Assembly (NCBI GenBank): GCA_031261785.1
Contig: JAISIZ010000096.1
Span: 1 to 36,727 of the forward strand
Length of the DNA stretch: 36,727 bases
DNA from: Mediterranea sp. (in: CFB group bacteria)
GTDB lineage: Bacteria; Bacteroidota; Bacteroidia; Bacteroidales; Bacteroidaceae
Direction of reading: 5' to 3'
Of this stretch, positions 1-7,147 are shown piece after piece. Position numbers and translations under genes: made by a program. The notes under the pieces were generated by a model. That model was not told the DNA's origin, made no database searches, and saw only the letters and a list, made by a program, of their open reading frames with translations. Positions within the stretch are counted from its first letter, which is position 1. The number at the start of each line of letters is the position of its first letter.

Positions 1-2
1 AA

Positions 3-824
3 ACTTGCGATAACTGGGAAGCGCTATGCGTGGACGACGGTTCGGAGCGGGAGTTCCCGGACGTCGTCCGGTCCATGCGCGACCCGCGCTTCGCTTACCA
101 CCGCCTGGAGAGGCACGAAAACGCCAACGTGGCCCGGAACTATGGCATCCTGCATAGCCGGGGCGCGTACATCGCCATGCTCGATTCCGACGACGAATGG
201 CTCCCCAACCACCTGGAGGCTTCCCTCCGCCTGCTGGAAGCGGAGAAGGCCGACGGGGTGTACGGCAGCCTGATCCTCCGGGGCGCCGCCTCCACCGACC
301 GCGTTGTCACCACCCGCCGTATAGGCGACGGCGAGAGCACCATCGACTTCCTGCTCTCCACGGGATACGGGGCGCAAACCTCCACGCTCGTGATGACCGC
401 GGGGAGCGCCCGGGCCACCGGCTGGGACGCCAACCTCGGGCGGCACCAGGACTACGACTTCGTGACGCGCTACCGCCGGCGGTACAAGCTCGCGGCGTTG
501 CTGGAGCCAACCGTGGTCTACCACCAGTCCGCCGGCCCGAAAGCCATTGACTTCCACTCGTGCATCCGCTTCATCCGCGGCGTGGAGGACGAGATCAGTC
601 CCCGGATCTTCCTGGCCTACCATCGGCAAATGCTCCGCCTCGCCATGTCGCTCGGGGCCGAGGCGGCGGTGCTCCGCCATTACCGCGAGGCGGTGGCGGG
701 CTGCGTGCCCTTCGTCTCCCTGACCGAGCACCTGACGCTCCTCGGTCCGAAGAATGGTTGGGAGGCGTGGAAAATGAAGACGCGCTACCTGTGGCGGCTG
801 TTGCTCCTGAGAGTGGAAACCTGA
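3..824 (+). CDS. GT2 family glycosyltransferase, 5' end outside window
   Basis: The reading frame is open from the first bases, so the start lies upstream. The first visible residues (TCDNWEALCVDDGSE) match the end of the first GT-A strand with its DDGS nucleotide-sugar motif, and MLDSDDEW about 50 residues on is the metal-binding DxD region. By family, such enzymes move a sugar from a nucleotide donor to a glycan, lipid or protein acceptor at the inner face of the membrane. About 275 residues are visible and no membrane segment is obvious. A GTG at 30 could be called as a start, but it codes for the valine before DDGS and is clearly internal. The fucosyltransferase gene begins 28 bases downstream, so the two are probably one operon. 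Acceptor unknown. The GC-rich composition matches the fucosyltransferase and the exporter at 12337. Confidence 0.88.
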   Translation, partial: TCDNWEALCVDDGSEREFPDVVRSMRDPRFAYHRLERHENANVARNYGILHSRGAYIAMLDSDDEWLPNHLEASLRLLEAEKADGVYGSLILRGAASTDRVVTTRRIGDGESTIDFLLSTGYGAQTSTLVMTAGSARATGWDANLGRHQDYDFVTRYRRRYKLAALLEPTVVYHQSAGPKAIDFHSCIRFIRGVEDEISPRIFLAYHRQMLRLAMSLGAEAAVLRHYREAVAGCVPFVSLTEHLTLLGPKNGWEAWKMKTRYLWRLLLLRVET

Positions 825-852
825 TCGTTCACCTTCAATCCGGCCTGACGAT

Positions 853-1788
853 ATGTTAATCTTGTTTTACCAGAGAATACGCAAAACGCGCTTCTCCTTT
901 TACGACCAATTGCGGATGGACGAGCTGGACCGGCTCCTGCCCCGCGACATCGAGATCACGTACGACCGGGCGAAGATGCCCGTGGCGGACGCCGTCGTGT
1001 TCAACCTGCCTTTCCTCCACAGGGACCTGGAGGGCGACCTCGAGAAGCCCGACGGGCAAGTCTGGGTGGCCTGGAGCTACGAGAGCGAGGCGAATTATCC
1101 CTGGATGCTGTCCGACGGGCTGAAGGAGGTCTTCGACCTCTGGATGACGTACCACCTGGACGCCGACATCGTGCTGCCCTACTACGACTATACGTTCAGG
1201 GAGAAGCTGCTCACCCCTCCATGCGGGAAGGACGGCGACGTCTGCATGTTCGTCTCCAGCCCCGTGAACCACAGCCACCGGCTGGAATACCTGTCGGAAC
1301 TGACGCGATTCCTCCCCATCGATTCGTATGGCCGGTGGCGCCGCAACTCTTTCCTGAAAGAGGACACGGGGTACGCCAGCAAGCTGGAGACGATAAAGCG
1401 CTACAGGTTCACCATCGCTTTCGAGAACGCCACCAGCCCGGACTACGTCACGGAGAAGTTCTTCGAGCCGCTGGTGATGGGATCGGTCCCGATTTACCTC
1501 GGGGCGCCGAATGTCCGGACATTCGCCCCCGGCCCGCGCTCCTTCATCGACGCCCGGGCGTACGAATCGCCCGAGGCGCTGGCCGCCGGGATACGGAAAT
1601 ACTGCCGGGACGAGGCCGCGTACGCCGAATTGCTGGAATGGAAAAAGGCCCCGTTGCGGCCGGGACTGTCCAAGCTCATCGAAGATCAGGAGGTGCATGC
1701 CTTCCACCGGCTGGCGCGGGAAATCGAGCGACTGAAAAACAAACGCGATAACAACCATGAAGAAATAGAACTTTCGCAAGTACTATAG
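853..1788 (+). CDS. GT10 family fucosyltransferase (alpha-1,3/1,4 type)
   Basis: The 311-residue protein carries the GT10 signature: FENATSPDYVTEKFFEP from about residue 190, followed by LVMGSVPIYLGAPNV. In known GT10 enzymes this part binds GDP-fucose and the ENxxxxDYVTEK block is nearly invariant. The length is normal for the short bacterial forms. The C-terminus (EIERLKNKRDNNHEEIE) is charged and may form a helix like the heptad tails of the Helicobacter enzymes, though too short to call repeats. It follows the GT2 gene by 28 bases. Expected role: adding fucose to a surface glycan or, less certainly, to a secreted peptide, since sugar-transfer genes often sit beside GG-type peptide loci in Bacteroidales. 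A long palindromic repeat starts just after the stop. Confidence 0.9.
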   Translation: MLILFYQRIRKTRFSFYDQLRMDELDRLLPRDIEITYDRAKMPVADAVVFNLPFLHRDLEGDLEKPDGQVWVAWSYESEANYPWMLSDGLKEVFDLWMTYHLDADIVLPYYDYTFREKLLTPPCGKDGDVCMFVSSPVNHSHRLEYLSELTRFLPIDSYGRWRRNSFLKEDTGYASKLETIKRYRFTIAFENATSPDYVTEKFFEPLVMGSVPIYLGAPNVRTFAPGPRSFIDARAYESPEALAAGIRKYCRDEAAYAELLEWKKAPLRPGLSKLIEDQEVHAFHRLAREIERLKNKRDNNHEEIELSQVL

Positions 1789-1814
1789 TATGGATTTAGC
1801 AAAGTTGACCAATC

Positions 1815-2135
1815 GCTCGGCAAGCTGCCCTGAAAGGGCTGAAATGTGGCTGAAAGCCTTTGCCTGTAAGGCTCTTAACCCAGCCCAACGCAGAGCGACG
1901 CGACACGTTGGGTTCCCGTGGGAGTATAACGTTGCGGGCTGTAAGCCCAGGGTATCCCTCATGATTTGCGGCGAAGAGATAAGTTGCCCTTACAGGGCGC
2001 AACGTTACGCACGTTTTAGGAAATCCAACGTGCCGCTCGTTCCTCGCTCCGCGTTGGGCTGGGCTAGGAGCCTTTCAGGCAAAGGCTTTCAGCCACATTT
2101 GGGGCCTTTCAGCCCTTCTGTTCATCGGCTTGTCA
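1815..2135. repeat. Long imperfect palindromic intergenic element
   Basis: The stretch between the fucosyltransferase and DUF2264 genes is a large inverted repeat. The left arm at about 1830-1890 (GGCTGAAAGCCTTTGCCTG ... CCCAGCCCAACGC) is matched by the reverse complement of the right arm at about 2048-2116 with few differences. The centre holds smaller palindromes (GGGCTGTAAGCCC and GCCCTTACAGGGC). Open frames cross it in both directions only because it is palindromic and GC-rich; I do not regard them as genes. A fragment of one arm recurs at about 22438-22500, so this is a dispersed family in this genome. No transposase is present, so any mobility would be in trans. Confidence 0.75.
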
Positions 2136-2184
2136 ACTCCGAATTTGAATACTGGCGAAAGTTAAGTAAAGAAACCTTCGACTG

Positions 2185-3147
2185 ATGAATGACCGGGAAG
2201 AATGGAGCGACATACTCCATAAGATCGCCTCGCCCGTGCTGAGCCAGATGGCCGCGGGCAAGCTAAGGCGGAATATGCCGATGGAATACAGCCCGACATG
2301 GGACGGGCGGAACAAGCAGGTGGCCTACATGGAATGCTTCGCCCGGCTGATGGCCGGGATAGCCCCCTGGATCTCGCTGCCCGACGACGACTCCCGCGAA
2401 GGACGCGCGCGGCGAACGTTGCGTGAGCGGGCCTTGCGGAGCTACGCCAACGCCGTCGACCCCGACAGCCCCGACTTCCTGTTCTGGGAAGGGGAGATGC
2501 AGCCCCTGGTCGACGCCGCCTACCTCGCCCACAGCTTCCTGAGAGGGTACGAGTGCCTGTGGGAGCCGTTGAGCCGGGAAACGAAGGAGCGCTATGTCGC
2601 CCGCTTCAAGAGACTCCGTCTCGTGACTCCTCCCTACAACAACTGGGTGCTGTTTCCCGCCCTGATCGAAACGTTCCTGATGGTGGCAGGCGAGGAGTAC
2701 GAGATGTACCGCGTCTCGCTGGCCATCCATAAGATGGAGGAGTGGTACGTGGGCGACGGCTTCTATTCCGATGGACCCGGGTTCTCCTTCGATTACTACA
2801 ACAGCTACGTGCTCCACCCCATGTACGTGGAATGTCTCGAGACGTTGTCGGAATACGTCGGCACCTCTTATCTCCCCCTGTACCGGCAAGCGTTGGGGCG
2901 GATGCGCCGTTACGCCTATTTCCTGGAACGTCTCATCTCGCCCGACGGCTACCTCGCCTTGGGCGTGAACGGGCACCAGCCCCGTATCGTGGACTATTAC
3001 ACCAATACGGGCAGCCTCTACATGGCGTCGCTCGTCTTCCTGCCGTTGGGCTTGCCCGAATCGCATCCGTTTTGGACTGAGCGGGCGGAAAGGTGGAGCT
3101 CGCAGTTGGTGTGGGAAGGAGCGGATGTTTCGAAAGAGAATAAGTAA
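2185..3147 (+). CDS. DUF2264 family protein with apparent internal deletion
   Basis: The 320-residue product matches the DUF2264 pattern as I know it: an N-terminal LARLMAGIAPW-like block (ARLMAGIAPWISL), AVDPDSPDF, QPLVDAAYLAHSFLRG, YNNWVLFPALIETFL, EEWYVGDGFYSDGPGFSFDYYNSYV, and the C-terminal GHQP plus NTGSLYMASLVFLPLGLP blocks. The family is related to alpha/alpha-barrel glycan-active proteins, but its reaction is not established. In the usual family sequence about 60 residues, including a PxIGRSxxYRFGAFQ block, lie between ERLISP(D/E)G and GHQP. Here ERLISPDG (ending near residue 255) runs directly into YLALGVNGHQP. The frame is kept, so the gene may be expressed but is probably inactive. 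It is GC-rich like the two genes upstream. The AT-rich island begins right after its stop. Confidence 0.8.
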   Translation: MNDREEWSDILHKIASPVLSQMAAGKLRRNMPMEYSPTWDGRNKQVAYMECFARLMAGIAPWISLPDDDSREGRARRTLRERALRSYANAVDPDSPDFLFWEGEMQPLVDAAYLAHSFLRGYECLWEPLSRETKERYVARFKRLRLVTPPYNNWVLFPALIETFLMVAGEEYEMYRVSLAIHKMEEWYVGDGFYSDGPGFSFDYYNSYVLHPMYVECLETLSEYVGTSYLPLYRQALGRMRRYAYFLERLISPDGYLALGVNGHQPRIVDYYTNTGSLYMASLVFLPLGLPESHPFWTERAERWSSQLVWEGADVSKENK

Positions 3148-3186
3148 TTTCAAATCATTATAACCTCACCCTTAAAACAGGAAAAC

Positions 3187-3735
3187 ATGGCTCATTTATT
3201 AGAATTATTACTAATTATAGCCTTTGGCTTTTGTGCTTTGCACATTTTGAAAAAAGAAAAAGGCTTTTTGTCCAGGATGCATAAGAATATGGAATATATG
3301 TTCGATCGACAGAAGAAGATGGAGATTACCGTCAATTCTTCAGCAGAAAACAGTAGTGTACACGACACGTTCGCCGCCACGTCACTATTGATCCAGATAG
3401 GCAACAAGGAGTTGTTGGTGGGAAGAATGGAAAAGGAGGAAAAGGAGGCTGTCTGCTCGTTGGTGGAATCCATGCATCCACATAGCATAGACTATCTGTC
3501 GAATACTTACGCATCACTGACGACGGATGACTTGATGCTTATCTCACTGTGGAAGCTTGGCTTTACAACGGAAGATCTGGTCTTTGCTTTCGAGTATAGT
3601 GATGTTCGCTCTTTATATCGGAGAAAATCCCGTTTGAAAGAGAAGCTGAGTCTGTCCAAAGAGGAATCTTTGGATGATTTTCTTAGAAATCTTGGTAGAC
3701 AAACAAATACATCGTCTACCAAGGATGGTAGATAA
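3187..3735 (+). CDS. Membrane-anchored protein with HTH-like C-terminus
   Basis: This 182-residue protein opens the AT-rich island. Residues 3-20 (HLLELLLIIAFGFCALHI) form one hydrophobic helix followed by KKEK, which suggests an inner-membrane anchor with the rest in the cytoplasm. The C-terminal part (LTTDDLMLISLWKLGFTTEDLVFAF ... SLYRRKSRLKEKL) has the shape of the winged or sigma-4-like helix-turn-helix ends of Bacteroidetes regulators, in which a conserved R(R)xRLKxKL helix follows the recognition helix. It could sense something at the membrane and control the cassette. I cannot name a family, and the DNA-binding role is inference. A purine-rich AGGAAAAC precedes the ATG, and the gene has the same orientation as the lanthipeptide genes. 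Confidence 0.6.
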   Translation: MAHLLELLLIIAFGFCALHILKKEKGFLSRMHKNMEYMFDRQKKMEITVNSSAENSSVHDTFAATSLLIQIGNKELLVGRMEKEEKEAVCSLVESMHPHSIDYLSNTYASLTTDDLMLISLWKLGFTTEDLVFAFEYSDVRSLYRRKSRLKEKLSLSKEESLDDFLRNLGRQTNTSSTKDGR

Positions 3736-3754
3736 GCTACATAAGTACCTGATA

Positions 3755-3832
3755 ATGAAAGAAAAACTATGTCCACTCGAATTCTTTGGTCGAATAAGTC
3801 AGAAACCGTTCCTTTGCAGAAAAGAAACATGA
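3755..3832 (+). CDS. Possible 25-residue peptide gene
   Basis: A short frame (MKEKLCPLEFFGRISQKPFL then CRKET) fills the gap between the membrane protein and the LanC-like gene, and its TGA ends 1 base before the next ATG. It has two cysteines plus one serine and one threonine, but no GG leader. It could be a translated leader, a second small substrate, or chance. Only its position, its start codon and the tight spacing support it. Confidence 0.22.
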   Translation: MKEKLCPLEFFGRISQKPFLCRKET

Positions 3833-3833
3833 A

Positions 3834-4436
3834 ATGCTAGAACGAATAGTAAATCACCTCATTCTCCAAAGCAGCTTCATAGATGATATAGGCTTGTTTT
3901 ATGGGAAGACGGGCATTGCCATTGCCCTTTATCACTATGCCTCATCGCACCAAGATGAGGCGTGTGAAGTGTATGCGGACGAGTTGATAGAACAAGTTTG
4001 CGGCTCTATTCAGGAGGATATGCCTATAACTTTATCTAAGGGTTTGTGCGGAATAGCGTGGGGGATATGCCATCTCATGGAAAACGGTTTCTTGGCTGGA
4101 GATGTCGATGAAGTGCTTTTAGATATAGATGAAAAAATCATGGAGAGATCTCTATGCCGAATAAAAGACTTCTCACTTGAAACAGGTCTTGAAGGGATAG
4201 GACTCTATATAGAGAAACGACAAGAAGTTTCTGGTGTATTTCATAAATTGCCACCATTCAACGCTGATTATTGCAGGGAGGCATCTCGGGCAATAGAAAT
4301 GAACCACATTCTGAAGCATCAGAATATTTTGGCAGAATTCCAATCTGTAACGATCGATATGGATACAAATTTACAGGGGCTGCCATTGGGTATATATAAT
4401 GGATGCGCCAACAATGTCTATAATGATAGAAGCTAA
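3834..4436 (+). CDS. Short LanC-like protein, zinc-binding half absent
   Basis: The 200-residue product has the first inner-helix repeats of the LanC alpha/alpha barrel: GLFYGKTGIAIALYHYA, TLSKGLCGIAWGICHLMENG and ETGLEGIGLYI. LanC enzymes join Cys thiols to dehydroamino acids using a zinc held by a Cys and a Cys-His pair in the second half of a protein of about 350-400 residues. That half is missing: the protein ends after LQGLPLGIYNGCANN. It could be a 3'-truncated relic, an accessory or scaffold half-barrel, or a binding partner for the glycosyltransferase. The stop and the next start share one base (TAATG), so the genes are translationally linked and the truncation is not a recent loss of the operon. 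Confidence 0.65.
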   Translation: MLERIVNHLILQSSFIDDIGLFYGKTGIAIALYHYASSHQDEACEVYADELIEQVCGSIQEDMPITLSKGLCGIAWGICHLMENGFLAGDVDEVLLDIDEKIMERSLCRIKDFSLETGLEGIGLYIEKRQEVSGVFHKLPPFNADYCREASRAIEMNHILKHQNILAEFQSVTIDMDTNLQGLPLGIYNGCANNVYNDRS

Positions 4437-5584
4437 TGAAGCACGTTTATATATTCAGCCAGAACAGCTTGGCCTCTGATTACGGAATAGGTACTTATGG
4501 CGAGCAATTGTTATCGTGTCTCCGGCAAGAGAATGTCTCTGTAACAACGGTAATAATGGGCGCAAGACAAAAAGAGTTTTCCGTTGACAGAAAGAGTGAG
4601 GGGTGGCGTGAAATAGGAATCCCTTCTCCCGATATCCCTCCTCTTTACTTACTGCAAAAGGAGCAATATAAACGTTATTGCTTTTCTGTTTGCTGCCTAT
4701 TGACACCCCATATCCAAGAGGCTGATGAGAATGTATTTCATCTGAACTATGTTCAACAGTGTTTCTTGGCTCCTTTACTGCATGAAAGGTATCCTCATTC
4801 CCGAATTGTGCTTTCCGTGCACTATGTTTTTACTTCGGACTATCAATTGCCGAAAGAAGAGGTGAAATCCATAGATAAAGTGATCTGCTTGTCCAATTAC
4901 ACTTATCAAAAAATGTCTGGTGATCAGCAAATACCGATTGATAAGTTGATTTATCTCCCTAATGGATTGGCTGACTCAAAGATGGCTATAAGTGCGGATC
5001 GAAAAGAGGCATTAAGGAGGTCTCTAGGGATAGAAAGCCAATTTCCTCTTTTCTTGTATGTTGGAAGGTTGGATGTTTCCAAGGGAATAACATTGCTTTT
5101 GAAAGCTTTTAGGATGGCCTACGATGTTTATCCGAACATGCATCTTTTAATCGTGGGTAACGGTCATTTTGATCAATGTCTGGCGCAATGTTCTCTCGAT
5201 TTGCGTGGCATTACATTTACAGGTAAAGTGCCGAAAGAAGAACTGTCTGAGATTTATCAATTGGCGAACATTGGTATCCATCCCTCTTTGAATGAACAAT
5301 GCAGTTATGTGGCAATAGAGATGTTGATGCATGGAATTCCCTTGATAGCATACGATTCCACTGGCATGAGGGAGATGATTGAGGATGGGCGAAACGGATA
5401 TAAAATACCTGTTTCCGAGAGCGATGATGAAAATGTGGCTTCTTTGGTTGCCTATATCCTGAAAAGCTTGGAAGAAAGAAAGAAGTGGAGGCGTTGGAAG
5501 GAAGAAAGCCGTTGTTTATACGAAGAACGCTTCACTCTTGATGGAATGAAAAATAACGTGCTTCACGTTTATTATAATTATTAA
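4436..5584 (+). CDS. GT4-type glycosyltransferase of a RiPP locus (TIGR04157-like)
   Basis: The 382-residue protein has a GT-B fold pattern: an N-terminal glycine-rich loop region (SLASDYGIGTYGEQLL), then LIYLPNGLADSK, the LFLYVGRLDVSKGITLLLKAF donor-domain opening, HLLIVGNGHFDQCL, FTGKVPKEELSEIY, and the EX7E-like region HPSLNEQCSYVAIEMLMHGIPLIAYDSTGMREM. In many GG-Bacteroidales peptide loci the matching enzyme is classed as TIGR04157; I recognise the resemblance but cannot run the model. Likely role: adding a sugar to the modified peptide or to an envelope acceptor linked to its export. The gene overlaps the LanC-like gene by one base and ends 22 bases before the precursor gene, so the three are one operon. 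Confidence 0.8.
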   Translation: MKHVYIFSQNSLASDYGIGTYGEQLLSCLRQENVSVTTVIMGARQKEFSVDRKSEGWREIGIPSPDIPPLYLLQKEQYKRYCFSVCCLLTPHIQEADENVFHLNYVQQCFLAPLLHERYPHSRIVLSVHYVFTSDYQLPKEEVKSIDKVICLSNYTYQKMSGDQQIPIDKLIYLPNGLADSKMAISADRKEALRRSLGIESQFPLFLYVGRLDVSKGITLLLKAFRMAYDVYPNMHLLIVGNGHFDQCLAQCSLDLRGITFTGKVPKEELSEIYQLANIGIHPSLNEQCSYVAIEMLMHGIPLIAYDSTGMREMIEDGRNGYKIPVSESDDENVASLVAYILKSLEERKKWRRWKEESRCLYEERFTLDGMKNNVLHVYYNY

Positions 5585-5606
5585 CAATTTAAAATAAAAA
5601 ACTGGT

Positions 5607-5936
5607 ATGAAAAATTCCAAAGAATTAAAGCGATTGTCTCTTAAAAAAGAGGAAATCGTAAATTTGAATGATCAACAAATGCAGTCTCTGCATGGAGGAA
5701 CTTGGGGCGGGGCTCTTAAAACAATCAAGAAATCCAGCAGGATGTGTATAGAAGGGATAATTGAAGCCTCGATCGCAGTCTATACTTGGTTTCAAGATGG
5801 AGAAGGAGAAGAAGATGATGCTCCGGTCGAGGTGAATTACGATGACATGGGTAATATCTCCGAGAAGATGGTATGGCTCGGCAAAGAACGATTTTGTGAA
5901 CTCCCAGAGGTGTTTTGTTACGGTTATAAACCTTGA
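5607..5936 (+). CDS. Lanthipeptide precursor with GG-Bacteroidales-type leader
   Basis: The 109-residue protein starts MKNSKELKRLSLKKEEIVNL and continues NDQQMQSLHGGTWGG. The run of basic and leucine residues, the xLxxEEIxxLxDxQM pattern and the double glycine match the leader of the TIGR04149-like natural-product precursors of Bacteroidales. The downstream C39 exporter would cut after Gly31, or possibly Gly35. The remaining 74-78 residues hold Cys47, Cys97 and Cys104, plus Ser/Thr at 32, 39, 43, 44, 55, 60 and 85, so at most three (methyl)lanthionine rings can form. An acidic stretch (DGEGEEDD, residues 64-71) divides the core. It lies between the glycosyltransferase and LanC genes. The core is long for a lanthipeptide, so a second cleavage is possible. 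Confidence 0.72.
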   Translation: MKNSKELKRLSLKKEEIVNLNDQQMQSLHGGTWGGALKTIKKSSRMCIEGIIEASIAVYTWFQDGEGEEDDAPVEVNYDDMGNISEKMVWLGKERFCELPEVFCYGYKP

Positions 5937-5951
5937 TGGGCGATTAAGAAT

Positions 5952-5999
5952 GGCGTATCTATTGCATCCTGTCTACTGAATGGATGTAATAGATATGCC
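5952..5999 (+). promoter_or_regulatory. 18-bp stem-loop between precursor and lanC
   Basis: GGCGTATCTATTGCATCC pairs with GGATGTAATAGATATGCC around a 12-base loop. As RNA all 18 positions pair, two of them as G-U. No U-run follows, so it is more likely an mRNA-stabilising or attenuating hairpin than a full terminator. It sits 16 bases after the precursor stop and 27 bases before the lanC start, the usual place for limiting read-through from a highly expressed precursor gene. Confidence 0.7.
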
Positions 6000-6026
6000 T
6001 TGTGTAGTTAAATTCTGGATAAAATT

Positions 6027-7124
6027 ATGGAGGCGTTAGTCGATCATTATACCACATTAATCCAAGGGGATTACCTTAAAACTCCCTTTGAAGCAGTCGG
6101 TCTAATATATGGATTGCATTACCTTTATCAAACGACAGGGATGGATAAATATGAAGATATGCAACGTATTGCAATAGATAGGATGATCCAAATGCAAAAT
6201 GAGAATCATCTTTCTCCGTACAATCTTGCCGCATTGTGCTTGGCTTTAGATTGGACGAGGAAAGGATCTTTATTTGACGGACTGCAAGAAGACATAGATG
6301 AGTTTCTGTTCAAGGAATGCAAGCTCATGATTATGAAAAATAATTTTGATTATTTCTACGGAGCGACAAATTTGCTATTTTATCTTATGCAGCGCGGAAG
6401 AGGAGATAAATTGCCTATGCGAGAGTATAAGTCTTGTGTAATCAAATGCTTGGAAAGCGGTGATATGTATGTCCCTTTCACGCTTGAGAATGGTGAGCGA
6501 GTATCTGTGATAAATATAGGCGTACCCCATGGCCTTTCTGGTATATTACTACTGACATTAATGAGCAGAGAAAAAGGCGTAGAAGACGTAGACGACTTAA
6601 TCGTACATCTGTGTGACATACTATTGAATATGCGCTTCTCCGAGGAAGAAGAAGGCTACCATCTATTTCCAATGGCGATAACAAACGAAGGCCGAAAGAT
6701 CCGAGGTTGGATGGGATGGTGTAGCGGGGATATAATGATATCCTATGCCATACTTAAAGCAGGTATATTATTAGAGAATTCCTACTATATTGAAGCGGGT
6801 TATCGATTTTTGCACAAAATGAATAATCGTGTGGATTACAACAAACAGAATTTGAGCTTATGTCATGGATACTCTTCTTTAATATACATTTTTCAGCGGA
6901 TTTACGAATTGACTAACGATACGGTCTTTCTTACTCGCTCTCTTTTTTTTAGGGATAAAGCGACTGATCTGCTTGCTTTTTTTCTGGCAAATCAAAGAGA
7001 GAATGAACATTCCGATGCGTTTTTCAGGAATCCCTCTTTCTTTACGGGCTTTCCCGGATGTTTTCTTGCTTTGTCAACATTGGATACTCCATATACAAAA
7101 TGGGTAGACTGCCTTCTTTTGTAA
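6027..7124 (+). CDS. LanC lanthionine cyclase
   Basis: This 365-residue protein is an intact LanC-type cyclase. The zinc ligands are present: Cys232 in GWCSGD and Cys279-His280 in LCHG. His168 lies in the PHGLSG motif, and the last repeat ends GFPGCFLAL. By family it adds cysteine thiols to dehydroalanine or dehydrobutyrine made by LanB, forming (methyl)lanthionine rings in the cytoplasm next to the exporter. Several inner-barrel GxxG motifs are degenerate in the first half (for example AVGLIYGLHYLY), as in other divergent Bacteroidetes members. It follows the precursor by 90 bases, across the hairpin at 5952. The contrast with the short LanC-like protein at 3834, which lacks the metal site, makes this the likely active cyclase. 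Confidence 0.85.
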   Translation: MEALVDHYTTLIQGDYLKTPFEAVGLIYGLHYLYQTTGMDKYEDMQRIAIDRMIQMQNENHLSPYNLAALCLALDWTRKGSLFDGLQEDIDEFLFKECKLMIMKNNFDYFYGATNLLFYLMQRGRGDKLPMREYKSCVIKCLESGDMYVPFTLENGERVSVINIGVPHGLSGILLLTLMSREKGVEDVDDLIVHLCDILLNMRFSEEEEGYHLFPMAITNEGRKIRGWMGWCSGDIMISYAILKAGILLENSYYIEAGYRFLHKMNNRVDYNKQNLSLCHGYSSLIYIFQRIYELTNDTVFLTRSLFFRDKATDLLAFFLANQRENEHSDAFFRNPSFFTGFPGCFLALSTLDTPYTKWVDCLLL

Positions 7125-7147
7125 CCGTTTAATTTGTGAATTGTAAT

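Noticed and set aside
1790..2185. 131-residue frame between fucosyltransferase and DUF2264 genes
   Set aside because: It is the palindromic repeat read through; the opposite strand gives a similar frame, as expected of an inverted repeat.
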